DNA of 58,985 bases from Solimonas sp. (GCA_030149365.1 JASBRP010000041.1:1-58985), one strand, 5' to 3'. Counted from the first letter of the stretch, positions 37,079 through 47,344 are shown. Notes: generated from the sequence alone by a model not told the origin. Translations and numbers: made by a program.

Positions 37079-37696
37079 ATGCCTATGAACAAGACGCTGA
37101 TCGCTGCAATGCTCGCTGCCGTTCCGTTCTCGACCATGGCGGCTGCCCCGGCCCCGAGTGCCAGCCTGGACGTGCACTACGTCGACACCAGCATCGACGA
37201 TGGCGCCACCGACGAAGACGGCAACGGTTTCGGTGCCCGCATCTCCGGCAAGGTCGCCGACAACATCAAGCTGTATGGCGAGTACCAGACCGTCAACACC
37301 GACGACAGCGACGTGGATTTCGATCAGATCCGCGTGGGTGCCAGCCTGATCTTCAGCCAGAGCGATTCACTGAAGCTCTTCGGCAAGGCTGAATTCGTCA
37401 ACCTGAAGGCGGACGGCGGCGGCCTGGACGAATCCGAGAGCGGCTTCGGCGTGCACGCCGGCCTCGGCTTCAACGTCACCCCGGAATTCAAGCTGATGGC
37501 CTCCCTGGGCTACCTGGACGTGGGCGATTTCGGCGATGGCCTGGAGTACAACCTCGGCGCGTCCTTCGACGTCACTCCGTCCGTCGCCCTGGTCGCCAAC
37601 TATCGCGTCACCGACCTCGAGGATGGCGAGTTCGGCGGCGTGAACTTCGACACCAAGGCGGACGACATCCAGCTGGGCGTGCGCCTCCGCTTCTGA
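37079..37696 (+). CDS. Small outer-membrane beta-barrel protein, paralog 1
   Basis: A protein of 205 residues with signal peptide MPMNKTLIAAMLAAVPFSTMAAA. The mature part is about eight amphipathic strands (ASLDVHYVDTSID, GARISGKVADNIKLYGEYQT, LKLFGKAEFVNL, FGVHAGLGFNVTPEFKLMASLGYLDVGD, ASFDVTPSVALVANYRVTDLED) ending VRLRF with a terminal Phe, the usual outer-membrane insertion signal. It is strongly acidic (many Asp). No specific porin family is recognised. Ribosome site CGGAG lies upstream. It is paralogous to the next gene and to the minus-strand gene at 38526. Confidence 0.85.
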   Translation: MPMNKTLIAAMLAAVPFSTMAAAPAPSASLDVHYVDTSIDDGATDEDGNGFGARISGKVADNIKLYGEYQTVNTDDSDVDFDQIRVGASLIFSQSDSLKLFGKAEFVNLKADGGGLDESESGFGVHAGLGFNVTPEFKLMASLGYLDVGDFGDGLEYNLGASFDVTPSVALVANYRVTDLEDGEFGGVNFDTKADDIQLGVRLRF

Positions 37697-37718
37697 GGGC
37701 AATCCCGCGGCAACGAAG

Positions 37719-37744
37719 AACCCCGCATGCTTGCGGGGTTTTTT
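37719..37744 (+). terminator. Intrinsic terminator of barrel gene 1
   Basis: AACCCCGCA-TGCT-TGCGGGGTT followed by T's. Confidence 0.93.
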
Positions 37745-37757
37745 GTTGTCGATCGTC

Positions 37758-37794
37758 GCTTGCGCACTGTAAAGGGGCACTTGCTAAGATCGGA
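37758..37794 (+). promoter_or_regulatory. Extended -10 promoter of barrel gene 2
   Basis: TTGCGC (37760-37765), 19-base spacer, TAAGAT (37785-37790) preceded by TGC. Near-duplicate of 36996-37032, showing the promoter was copied together with the gene. Confidence 0.6.
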
Positions 37795-37846
37795 GCCGGA
37801 GAGGTGGTTGTCCTCCCATGCCCCATGAACAAGCACGGAGTGCTCA

Positions 37847-38461
37847 ATGAAAATGAATAAGACGCTGCTCGCTGCATTGCTGGCTGCCGCCCCGATGGCC
37901 TCCATGGCCGCTTCGGGTGGCCCCACTGGCCATCTCGACGTCTACTACACCGACGCCGACTTCGAACTCGATGGCCCCGTCGTCAACGGCGACGAATCCG
38001 GCGACGGTTTCGGTATCCGCGGATCGGGCAAGGTGGCGGACAAGGTGTTCGTCTTCGGCCAGTACGAAAAGAACACGTACGACAACGACGCTGAACTCCA
38101 GACCATCCGCGCCGGCCTGGGCTTCGGCCTGTGGCAGGACGCCAATACCAGCCTCGACATCCGCGCCGAGTTCATCGATGTCGAGAGCGATGATTTCCCG
38201 CTCGGCGTCGAGATCGACGACAGCGGTTACGGCGTGCATGCCGGCCTCGCTTTCCGTCCGTTGCCGGGCCTGAGCCTGTTCGGTGACGTGGGCTGGATCG
38301 ACGTGGGCGATTACGATGGCCCGGAGTACACCGTCGGTGCCGTGTTCAACGTCAGCAACCAGTTCGGCCTGTTCGCCGACTATCGCATCACCGACGTGGA
38401 AGACAACGACGTGGGTCTGAAGGCGACCGATCTGCACCTGGGCGTGCGCTTCAACTTCTGA
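37847..38461 (+). CDS. Small outer-membrane beta-barrel protein, paralog 2
   Basis: A protein of 204 residues, clearly homologous to the preceding gene along its length: MKMNKTLLAALLAAAPMASMAAS signal, GHLDVYYTDADFEL, GFGIRGSGKVADKVFVFGQYEKN, GYGVHAGLAFRPLPGLSLFGDVGWIDVGDYDGPEYTVGAVFNVS, LFADYRITDVEDND, and terminal VRFNF. It is a tandem duplication with its own copied promoter and terminator. The function is unknown; the acidic barrel may be a small channel or surface protein. Confidence 0.85.
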   Translation: MKMNKTLLAALLAAAPMASMAASGGPTGHLDVYYTDADFELDGPVVNGDESGDGFGIRGSGKVADKVFVFGQYEKNTYDNDAELQTIRAGLGFGLWQDANTSLDIRAEFIDVESDDFPLGVEIDDSGYGVHAGLAFRPLPGLSLFGDVGWIDVGDYDGPEYTVGAVFNVSNQFGLFADYRITDVEDNDVGLKATDLHLGVRFNF

Positions 38462-38484
38462 AGCCTGCCCCGCAGCAACAAAAG

Positions 38485-38510
38485 AACCCCGCGATCTGCG
38501 GGGTTTTTTT
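38485..38510 (+). terminator. Intrinsic terminator of barrel gene 2
   Basis: AACCCCGC-GATCT-GCGGGGTT followed by T's; close in sequence to the terminator of paralog 1. Confidence 0.92.
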
Positions 38511-38525
38511 GTTTCCGGCCGGCGC

Positions 38526-39239
38526 TTACTGCACCAGCAGGTACACGCCGAAACGCCACGGCGTCAGCTCCACCCGGGTGCCGCCGTCGCCCTTGAGATC
38601 GCTGCTGCGATACTCGGCGAACAGGCCGCCGTAGCGGTGCACCTGCAGGGCGGTACCGGCGAGGTATTCGATACCGTCGACATCGTCGAGCTTCAGGTAG
38701 CCCACCTGGCCATAGACGCTCCAGGCCGCCGTGGGGTTGAACAGCACGCCACCGTGTGCAGCCACGCCGGACTGACGCTGGCGCAGGTTGTTGCTCACGA
38801 CACCGCCGTTGCCGTCGTCGGTGTCATAAGCGGCTTCAAATTCGGTATCGACGTACTCCAGCAGGCCGAACAGCGTCAGCGAGTGCTCACGATAGAACGG
38901 CAGGCCGACACCCAGGCGCCACTCGGTGTAGTCCAGTTCCACGCCGTCATTGGTGGCGATGGCCGCACCCGCGTTGTCGCTGAGCGACAGGCCACTGCGC
39001 TTGATCTCGGAGCCCTGGTATTCGCCGGAGAAGAAGAAGTCCTCGGCGATGGACCCGCGGAACTTCAGGCCGAAGCCGTCGAGGCTGCCGAGGTCGCCGC
39101 CATAGTTCACGCCGTTGCTGCGTCCCTGCACGTCGATATCGGCGCTGCTGTAGTACAGGTCGAGCGAGTCGAAGGAGGCCGCATAGGCGTTCGCGCTCAG
39201 GAGGAGCGCGGAGATTGCGAGAAGCTGGGCTGGCCGCAT
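38526..39239 (-). CDS. Small outer-membrane beta-barrel protein, divergent paralog 3
   Basis: A protein of 237 residues from ATG 39239 with signal MRPAQLLAISALLLSANAYAAS. It opens FDSLDLYYSSADIDVQG, matching LDVYYTDADFEL of paralog 2. Further shared blocks are GFGLKFRGSIAEDFFFSGEYQG, GVAAHGGVLFNPTAAWSVYGQVGYLKLDDVDGIEYLAGTALQV, and LFAEYRSSDLK. It is longer than the tandem pair because of an extra loop (YDTDDGNGGVVSNNLRQRQ). It ends in LLVQ, so the terminal aromatic is missing. It is convergent to paralog 2. Confidence 0.82.
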   Translation of the reverse strand: MRPAQLLAISALLLSANAYAASFDSLDLYYSSADIDVQGRSNGVNYGGDLGSLDGFGLKFRGSIAEDFFFSGEYQGSEIKRSGLSLSDNAGAAIATNDGVELDYTEWRLGVGLPFYREHSLTLFGLLEYVDTEFEAAYDTDDGNGGVVSNNLRQRQSGVAAHGGVLFNPTAAWSVYGQVGYLKLDDVDGIEYLAGTALQVHRYGGLFAEYRSSDLKGDGGTRVELTPWRFGVYLLVQ

Positions 39240-39372
39240 GGTATCCCCGGCAATTGGAGGTTTGTCGATTACATCCCTGGACGGCGATTTAAGCATGCCC
39301 GCCGTCCGCCGTCATCGTGGGCCCGCCGCTTTGGTCGGTCCAGGCCTGCCGTTGCTCAGGGCGGGAGCCCCA

Positions 39373-39404
39373 CGAAAAAGGGGCCCCGGAGGGCCCCTTT
39401 TTCG
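39373..39404 (-). terminator. Intrinsic terminator of rpoD
   Basis: Perfect 14-base stem (39373-39386 with 39391-39404, AAAAAGGGGCCC core) and a CGGA loop, 41 bases beyond the rpoD stop on the minus strand; symmetric, so it could act in both directions. Confidence 0.9.
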
Positions 39405-39444
39405 TGTCCAACACGCCACCCCGACAGGCCGAGGTCGAAACGTA

Positions 39445-41346
<1,902 letters not shown>

Positions 41347-41459
41347 GCGGATGATCACTCTGGATGGGCGCCCAAACTGCGGACGCAATGCGCGGAATCG
41401 GAGATTTTAACAAAAATCTGTCAAGTCGGCGAGATTTTCGCCGACTTTCCGCGGGGCGC

Positions 41460-43223
41460 TCAGGCGCCCGTCCGGCCCTTCTGCTGCTGCATCAAGGCAT
41501 TGATTTCCCTGCTTTCCGCCTCCGTCAGGGGGCGCAGGCGGCTTTCCGCCAGCAGCTGCTGGACCCGGGCCTTGAGGGCCTTCTGGGTGAGCATGCCGAC
41601 GATCTGCCGCAGCTCCGGCTCGGGGCCGTGCTCGCCCACCGGCGCCTCAGCCCCCTGCTGCAGCAGCTTTTCCACACCCTTGCCCTTAGGGGTGCCGCGC
41701 CAGAACTCCAACAAGTGGGCGGCGGTGGCCTCGGGGTGGGCATGGAAGAAGTCGATGGCCTCCATCAGCACCTCGATACCCGGCACCTCGGCCTGGGCCA
41801 GCAGCTCCAGGTTATCGATGCGGTCGGCCAGGCGCGGGTCTTCCAACAGCAGCTGCATGACGCGCCGGACCGGGCGGTTGGCGTTGCCCGCGGGGCGGTG
41901 GCGGGTGGAAACCGGCTCGTCGGCCTCCGGCATTTCGGCTTCGGAGGGCGTTGGTGCCTTGAGCATGGCTTCGAGATCGCCACGCGGCACCCGCGTGAGG
42001 TTGGACAGCTCGCCCAGCATCAGCGCGCGCAAGGGCCCTTCGCGCAGCTTCTCCAGGTGCGGGCGTGCCAGCGCGGCCAGCTTGGCGCGGCCGTCCATGC
42101 TGCCGAGATTGACCTGCTTGCCCAGCTCACCGAACAGGAACTGCGACAGGGTCTGGGCCTCGCCCACCAGGGCGCGGAAGGCCTCGGCGCCGATCTGCTG
42201 CACCAGGGTGTCCGGGTCATGCCCGTCGGGCAGGAACATGAAGACGCACTCGCGCGTGCCGTCGATCTCCGGCAGCACTTGCTCCAGCGCGCGCCAGGCG
42301 GCGGCGCGTCCGGCGCGGTCGCCGTCGAAGCAGAACACCACCTTGCTGGTGGCCTTGAACAGCAGGCCCAGGTGCTCGCGCGTGGTGGCGGTGCCCAGCG
42401 TGGCCACCGCCTCGGGGATGCCGTGCTGCGCCAGCATCACCACGTCCATGTAGCCTTCCACCACCAGCAGGTAGGGCAGGTTGGACTTGGCCGACTGGCG
42501 CGCCTCGTAGAGGCCGTAGAGGTTGCGTCCCTTGTGGAAAAGCGCGGTCTCGGGCGAGTTGAGGTACTTGGCCGGGTCGTTGCCCAGGGTGCGGCCGCCG
42601 AAGCCGATCACGCGCCCACGGGTATCGCGGATCGGGAACATCACGCGATTGCGGAAGCGGTCGTACACGCCGCCGCTGTCCTTCTGGATCAGCAGGCCGG
42701 CTTCCACCGCGTGCTTGGGGTCCTGCAGGAAGGTAGTCAGCGCATCCCAGGATTCGGGAGCAAAGCCGATACCGAAGGTCTTGGCGGTCTCGCCGTTGAC
42801 GCCGCGCTTCTTCAGGTAGTCGACGGCGCCTTGCGCCGTGCGCAGCTGCTCGCGGAAGAAGCGCTGCGCTGCCGCCAGCGCGTCCAGCGGGCCGTCCATC
42901 ACCACGCGGTCGTTGCGCCCGCCCTCGCGCGGCACTTCCACGCCCGCGCGCTGGGCCAGCTCCTCCACCGCCTCGACGAAACTCAGGCGGTCGTACTCCA
43001 TCAGGAAACTGATGGCGGTGCCGTTCTTGCCGGAGCTGAAACAGAAGAACATCTGCTTCTGCGGCGAGACGAAGAAGGACGGCGACTTCTCGTTGGTGAA
43101 CGGCGAACGCGCCTTGTATTCCTTGCCCGCGCGCTTGAGATCCAGCCGCGCCCCGATGATCTCGACGATATCGGTACGAGCCAGGAGGTCGTGGATGAAT
43201 GCTTCAGGGATGCGGCCGCTCAC
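41460..43223 (-). CDS. dnaG: DNA primase DnaG with degenerate zinc ribbon
   Basis: Primase of replication, 587 residues from a GTG start. The N-terminal CHC2 domain aligns without gaps to E. coli, but ligand positions Cys40, His43 and Cys64 read Ser40, Thr43 and Ser64 (ARSPFTNEKSPSF and FCFSSGKNG); only Cys61 remains. The primase core is intact: the family's basic and Gly-rich segments, IGFGGRTLGNDPAKYLNSPET, and TOPRIM motifs LVVEGYMDVVMLAQHG and FDGDRAGRAAAW. The C-terminal helicase-binding domain (about 450-587) is present. The gene seems functional by its position and complete length; zinc binding is probably lost. A terminator-like hairpin (43273-43307) lies just upstream. Confidence 0.96.
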   Translation of the reverse strand: MSGRIPEAFIHDLLARTDIVEIIGARLDLKRAGKEYKARSPFTNEKSPSFFVSPQKQMFFCFSSGKNGTAISFLMEYDRLSFVEAVEELAQRAGVEVPREGGRNDRVVMDGPLDALAAAQRFFREQLRTAQGAVDYLKKRGVNGETAKTFGIGFAPESWDALTTFLQDPKHAVEAGLLIQKDSGGVYDRFRNRVMFPIRDTRGRVIGFGGRTLGNDPAKYLNSPETALFHKGRNLYGLYEARQSAKSNLPYLLVVEGYMDVVMLAQHGIPEAVATLGTATTREHLGLLFKATSKVVFCFDGDRAGRAAAWRALEQVLPEIDGTRECVFMFLPDGHDPDTLVQQIGAEAFRALVGEAQTLSQFLFGELGKQVNLGSMDGRAKLAALARPHLEKLREGPLRALMLGELSNLTRVPRGDLEAMLKAPTPSEAEMPEADEPVSTRHRPAGNANRPVRRVMQLLLEDPRLADRIDNLELLAQAEVPGIEVLMEAIDFFHAHPEATAAHLLEFWRGTPKGKGVEKLLQQGAEAPVGEHGPEPELRQIVGMLTQKALKARVQQLLAESRLRPLTEAESREINALMQQQKGRTGA

Positions 43224-43272
43224 CCGCCTATTCTAAAGGACCAGCCCTGCCCTGCCGGCCTGCAGGCAAGAA

Positions 43273-43307
43273 GAAGCCGGCCGGCGCACAAGGCGCCGGC
43301 CGGCTTC
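43273..43307 (-). terminator. Strong hairpin between the Gln-rich gene and dnaG
   Basis: Perfect 15-base stem GAAGCCGGCCGGCGC / GCGCCGGCCGGCTTC with an ACAAG loop. It lies 17 bases beyond the Gln-rich gene on the minus strand; the following T run is weak (TTCTTGCC), so termination may be partial. Confidence 0.75.
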
Positions 43308-43323
43308 CAGGGACTACGAACGC

Positions 43324-43671
43324 TTAGCGGTTGTTCTCGCGGTCACGCTGCTGCGAGGCGCCCTGCTGGCCGCTGCGGTCGGCCTGCTGGTTCTGCTGGC
43401 CGCTCTTCTGGCCCTGCTGACCCTGCTGGCCGCTGCGCTGGGCGTCCTGGCTCTGCTGGTCGCTGCGCTGCTGGCCGGACTGCTGGTTGCCCTGCTGGCT
43501 GGCCTGGTTGCCCTGGCTGCCCTGCTGGCCGGAGGAGCGGTCGGACTGGTGCTGCTGGCCCTGGCTGCTCTTCTGGGAGCCCGGCTGGTTGGGCTGGTTG
43601 CGCATCTGGTTATCGTCCTGACGATCCTTCTGCTGGTTCTGCTGATCCGGACGCTGGTTCTGGTTAGCCAT
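43324..43671 (-). CDS. Gln/Gly/Ser/Asn-rich disordered small protein
   Basis: A protein of 115 residues composed almost entirely of Gln, Gly, Ser, Asn, Asp and Arg (MANQNQRPDQQNQQKDRQ at the start; repeated QQG, SGQQ and QRSDQQ units after residue 45). It has no Cys, no signal peptide and almost no hydrophobic residues, so it is predicted to be fully disordered and hydrophilic, in the style of hydrophilins or stress-granule-like proteins. A strong AGGAGG sits eight bases before ATG 43671, supporting real translation. It lies between ku and dnaG. No family is recognised. Confidence 0.75.
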   Translation of the reverse strand: MANQNQRPDQQNQQKDRQDDNQMRNQPNQPGSQKSSQGQQHQSDRSSGQQGSQGNQASQQGNQQSGQQRSDQQSQDAQRSGQQGQQGQKSGQQNQQADRSGQQGASQQRDRENNR

Positions 43672-43821
43672 TCTCTAATCCTCCTGATGGGATGTGATTG
43701 CGGCCCCAGTGTTGGGGTGCAGGCTTCATGTCCCAAGAACCATGCCCTTTATCGATCCAATAAAATCAATGGCTTACAAAATTTCCGCGCGCAAGCTGCA
43801 AGCCGGTGGCCGCCGGGCCAC

Positions 43822-44715
43822 TCATTTTGCGGCGCGACGGCGGGCCGCCGGCCGCTTGCGGGCGGGCGCCTTGCGGGTGGTCTTCTTCGCCGCAGTCTTG
43901 CTCGCCGCCGGGGTCCGGCGGCCCTGGTCCAGGCTCTTCTTGAGCAGGGACATGAAGTCCACCACGTTGGTGCTGGCCTCCTCGTCACGCTCCGCCTCCG
44001 GCTCGGCATTCTTCACCACGCGCTTCTTGCCGATGCGCGCCTGGATCACCTTGTTGAGGCGCTCGCGGAATTCGTCCTTGTGCTGCTTCGGGTTCCATTT
44101 GGCGGTCATGGATTTCACCAGTTGTTCCGCCATCTCCAGTTCCTTGGCGTTGATCCGGAAACCCTTGGCGGCCTTGGCCGGAAAAGCGTATTCGTCGGCG
44201 GGAACCAGCTCCTGCGGATAGCGCAGGAGCATCAGCATCAGGGCGTCCTCCTGCACCATCACCAGCGCGAGGTACTCGCGCGTGCGGATCACCACGCGGG
44301 CCAGGCCGGCCTTCTCCTGCTCACGCAGGGTCTCGCGCAACAGCACATAGCCCTTCTCGGACTTGCGCGTGGGCACCAGGAAGTAGGGCTTCTCGAAATA
44401 CTGCGGGCCGATGGCCGCGATGTCGATGAAGGCCTCGATGTCGACCGACTCCTTGCTCTCGGGCGCCGCCTTCTTCAGGTCCTCTTCTTCCAGCACGACA
44501 TAGCTGCCCTTGTCGTACTCGTAGGCCTTCACAACGTCCTTCCAGGGCACTTCCTCGCCGGTGTCGGCGTTCACCCGCTCGTAGCGCACGCGCTTGTTGT
44601 CGCGCGAATCCAGCAGGCGGAAGTGCAGGTCCACTCGGCGCTCGGCCGGCATCAGTTGCACGGGGATGTTGAGCAGGCCGAAGGAAATCGCGCCGGTCCA
44701 GATGGGTTTGGCCAT
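43822..44715 (-). CDS. ku: Non-homologous end-joining protein Ku
   Basis: A bacterial Ku of 297 residues that binds DNA ends as a homodimer and recruits LigD. The N-terminus MAKPIWTGAISFGLLNIPVQL and the beta-barrel core (EEVPWKDVVKAYEYDKGSYVVLEEEDL, FIDIAAIGPQYFEKPYFLVP) are family hallmarks. The C-terminus (about 255-297) is a Lys/Arg/Ala-rich tail (KTAAKKTTRKAPARKRPAARRRAAK), a DNA-binding extension seen in some Ku proteins. GAGGA lies upstream of ATG 44715. The gene starts ten bases after the ligD stop, forming an operon. Confidence 0.97.
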   Translation of the reverse strand: MAKPIWTGAISFGLLNIPVQLMPAERRVDLHFRLLDSRDNKRVRYERVNADTGEEVPWKDVVKAYEYDKGSYVVLEEEDLKKAAPESKESVDIEAFIDIAAIGPQYFEKPYFLVPTRKSEKGYVLLRETLREQEKAGLARVVIRTREYLALVMVQEDALMLMLLRYPQELVPADEYAFPAKAAKGFRINAKELEMAEQLVKSMTAKWNPKQHKDEFRERLNKVIQARIGKKRVVKNAEPEAERDEEASTNVVDFMSLLKKSLDQGRRTPAASKTAAKKTTRKAPARKRPAARRRAAK

Positions 44716-44725
44716 GGTCAGGTCC

Positions 44726-47203
44726 TCAGTGGAGTTTGGGCAGGCGCTGGTTCAGGTCCCGGAAGCCTTCCCAGGGGTCGCGCTTCAGGCGCTTGAGGCG
44801 CTGCCGCAGGTTGGCATAGCCGAACTGCGCCGGCGATTTCAGGCGCGACAACTCACCCCAGTCCAGGGGCACCGCGGCCGGGGCGCCGGGGCGGGCGCGC
44901 AGGGTATACGAGGCCACCGCGGTCGCGCCGCAGCCATTGCGCAGGTAGTCGATGTAGATGCGCCCCTTTCGGCGCGCCTTGGATGCGGTAGCGATGAACT
45001 CGTCCGGCTGTTCCTCGGCCAGCATCTGCGCCAGCGCATGCGAGAAATTCTTCACCGTGTCCCAGCCGGCCTGGGGCTGCAGCGGCAGCACCACGTGCAG
45101 GCCCTTGCCGCCGGAGCTGCGCACGAAGCTCTGCAGGCCGAGCTGCTCCAGGCGCTCGCGCAACAGGCGTGCGGCGGCGATCACGCGGCGCCACTCCACG
45201 CCCTCGCCGGGATCGAGATCGAAGACCACGCGATCGGGGTGCTCGATGTCATCCACCGTGGCGCCCCAGGCATGCAGCTCCAGCACGCCCATCTGCACCA
45301 TGCCGATGAGTCCACCGACATCCTCGATCCAGAGATAGGGTTCGCCACGCGCCTGGTGCACGCTGTCCGGGAAGCCCGGGGTGGCGCGCTTCTGGAAGAA
45401 GCAGGTCTTGCCGGCGCCATCGGGACAGCGCAGCAAGGCCAGCGGGCGACGCTGCAGTTCCGGCAGGATCCATTCCGCGATCTCGGAGTAGAAGTCCGCC
45501 AGCTCCCGCTTGGTGATGACGGGATCCTCGAAGAGGCGGCGCTCGGGATGCGTGAGCCTTACCGCGGAGCCCGGCTCCGCATCGGCCTTGGCGCTGCGTC
45601 GTGTCGTCACCTGCTTCATGCTGGCATCTCCCTGCGCGGGCACCCGCGGAGCGCGATCCGGCTGCCGCAGATCGGTGATCGACTTGTCGGCGCGCAGGCC
45701 CTTGAGGCTGGCCTGCCGCAGCAGGTTCTCCCCGGTGCGGCCGCGATGCTCCACCTCCAGCACCAGTGCGGGCTTCACCCACACCGGGCGCGCGCCGCGC
45801 AGATCGGCGCGAGTCGGAGGATTGAGCAGCTTCACGGCCTGCTGCGCCGGACGCATGCGCTCCAGCAGGTCTTGAATGAGCGCTTCGGTAAAGCCGCTGC
45901 CGACGCGGCCGACATAACGCCAGTCCTGGCCCGCAGGCTCGGCCAGCAGCAGCGCGCCCAGCTTCTCGCGCGAGCGCTGCCCCCGCGTGTAGCCGACGAT
46001 GGCGAATTCGTCGGCATCGACGCACTTGGTCTTCACCCAGGAGCCACCGCGGCCCTCGCGGTAGGGCGCCTTGCGGTCCTTGCTGATGATGCCTTCCAGG
46101 CCCGCGCTGCAGGCGGCCTTTGCCGCCTTGGCGCCGTGTCCCTCCAGGTATTCGCTGAGGCGCAGGCAATCGTCGGAGCCCTGCAGCAGTTTCTGCAGGG
46201 CTTCCTTGCGCAGTTCCTGCGGCAGGGGACGCCAGTCCTGGCCATCGAGATGGAGCAGGTCGAACAACATGGCCACGAGATTGCCGGCGGCTTGCGGCTC
46301 GCCGAAATCACGCTGCAGCAAATCGAAGCGGCTGCGGCCCTGCTCGTCCAGCGCCACCACCTCGCCGTCGAGGATGCAGTTCTTGCAGGGCAGCGCGAGC
46401 ACGGCCTTCTTCAGCTGCGGCAGCTTGGCGCTCCACTCCAGACCACCGCGTGAGCGGATCTGCAGCTTGCGACCGTTGCGCATGAGCAATACGCGGTAGC
46501 CGTCGTACTTCACCTCGTGCAGCCAGTCCGCGCCCTCGGGGGCCTTCTCCACCAGCTTCGCGAGTTGCAAGCCAACTTCAGCGGGGAACGCAGATCGGGC
46601 GGCCTTTGCGCTTTTCTGTGCGGTGGCAGCGCGCCGGGGAGTCGCGCCCTTCCATTGGTCCAGCGGCGTGTCGTCGGCGACATCGCCCTTCTTCACATGC
46701 TCGTCGCTGCGCTTGAACAGCAGCCACTGCGGCCGCTTGCCCGACATGCTGGTGCGGATCAGCGACCAGTGCCCCTTCATGCGGCTGCCGAACAGCTCGA
46801 AATCCAGGTGGCCCTCCTTCAGCGCCTTGGCCGCGTCGCCCTCCGGCGCCCAGCGGCCCTCGTCCCAGATCCATACATCGCCGGCGCCGTAATGGCCTTC
46901 CGGAATCGAGCCCTGGAATTTGCCGTACTCCAGCGGGTGATCCTCCACCTCCACCGCGAGACGCTTCTGCTTCGGGTCCAGCGAGGGGCCCTTGGGCACG
47001 GCCCAGCTGCGCAGCGCGCCGCCAACCTGCAGGCGGAAGTCGAAGTGGCGGTGGCTGGCGTGGTGCAGCTGGATGACGAAGCGGTCACCACTGCTCTTGT
47101 CCGCCGCCTTGGGCGCCGGCTCGGGCGTGGCCTTGAAGTCGCGGCGCTTGCGGTAGACGTCGAGGCGCTGGCGGGTACTGCTGAAGGCGGACGGGGAGGA
47201 CAT
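44726..47203 (-). CDS. ligD: ATP-dependent DNA ligase LigD (phosphoesterase-ligase-polymerase)
   Basis: Three-domain NHEJ enzyme of 825 residues from ATG 47203. The N-terminal 3'-phosphoesterase (about 15-175) contains FVIQLHHASHRHFDFRLQ, EDHPLEYGKFQG and GHYGAGDVWIWD. The ligase (about 215-490) has the nucleotidyl Lys in EVKYDGYRVLLM, LDGEVVALDEQG and GLEGIISKDRKAPY. The archaeo-eukaryotic-primase-like polymerase (about 535-825) has VFDLDPGEGVEW (catalytic Asp pair), SGGKGLHVVLPL and IDYLRNGCGATAVASYTLR. The order PE-Lig-Pol matches Pseudomonas LigD. It precedes ku and is separated from yqeY by a terminator. Confidence 0.97.
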   Translation of the reverse strand: MSSPSAFSSTRQRLDVYRKRRDFKATPEPAPKAADKSSGDRFVIQLHHASHRHFDFRLQVGGALRSWAVPKGPSLDPKQKRLAVEVEDHPLEYGKFQGSIPEGHYGAGDVWIWDEGRWAPEGDAAKALKEGHLDFELFGSRMKGHWSLIRTSMSGKRPQWLLFKRSDEHVKKGDVADDTPLDQWKGATPRRAATAQKSAKAARSAFPAEVGLQLAKLVEKAPEGADWLHEVKYDGYRVLLMRNGRKLQIRSRGGLEWSAKLPQLKKAVLALPCKNCILDGEVVALDEQGRSRFDLLQRDFGEPQAAGNLVAMLFDLLHLDGQDWRPLPQELRKEALQKLLQGSDDCLRLSEYLEGHGAKAAKAACSAGLEGIISKDRKAPYREGRGGSWVKTKCVDADEFAIVGYTRGQRSREKLGALLLAEPAGQDWRYVGRVGSGFTEALIQDLLERMRPAQQAVKLLNPPTRADLRGARPVWVKPALVLEVEHRGRTGENLLRQASLKGLRADKSITDLRQPDRAPRVPAQGDASMKQVTTRRSAKADAEPGSAVRLTHPERRLFEDPVITKRELADFYSEIAEWILPELQRRPLALLRCPDGAGKTCFFQKRATPGFPDSVHQARGEPYLWIEDVGGLIGMVQMGVLELHAWGATVDDIEHPDRVVFDLDPGEGVEWRRVIAAARLLRERLEQLGLQSFVRSSGGKGLHVVLPLQPQAGWDTVKNFSHALAQMLAEEQPDEFIATASKARRKGRIYIDYLRNGCGATAVASYTLRARPGAPAAVPLDWGELSRLKSPAQFGYANLRQRLKRLKRDPWEGFRDLNQRLPKLH

Positions 47204-47283
47204 CGGCGGCTCGCAGGGCAAAGGTGACGCCTGCAGGCAACCATCCTTCGTGCCGGGAGCCAGTCCCTGTGAAATCAAGGACC

Positions 47284-47319
47284 TGGAAAAGCAAAACGGC
47301 GCCTTATGCAGCGCCGTTT
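47284..47319 (-). terminator. Intrinsic terminator after yqeY
   Basis: AAACGGCGC / GCGCCGTTT (47294-47302, 47311-47319) around an eight-base loop, with A-rich 47287-47296 giving the minus-strand T run. It ends rpsU-yqeY transcription before ligD. Confidence 0.85.
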
Positions 47320-47344
47320 CGTTACAAGCTTGCAGATTGCCGGA

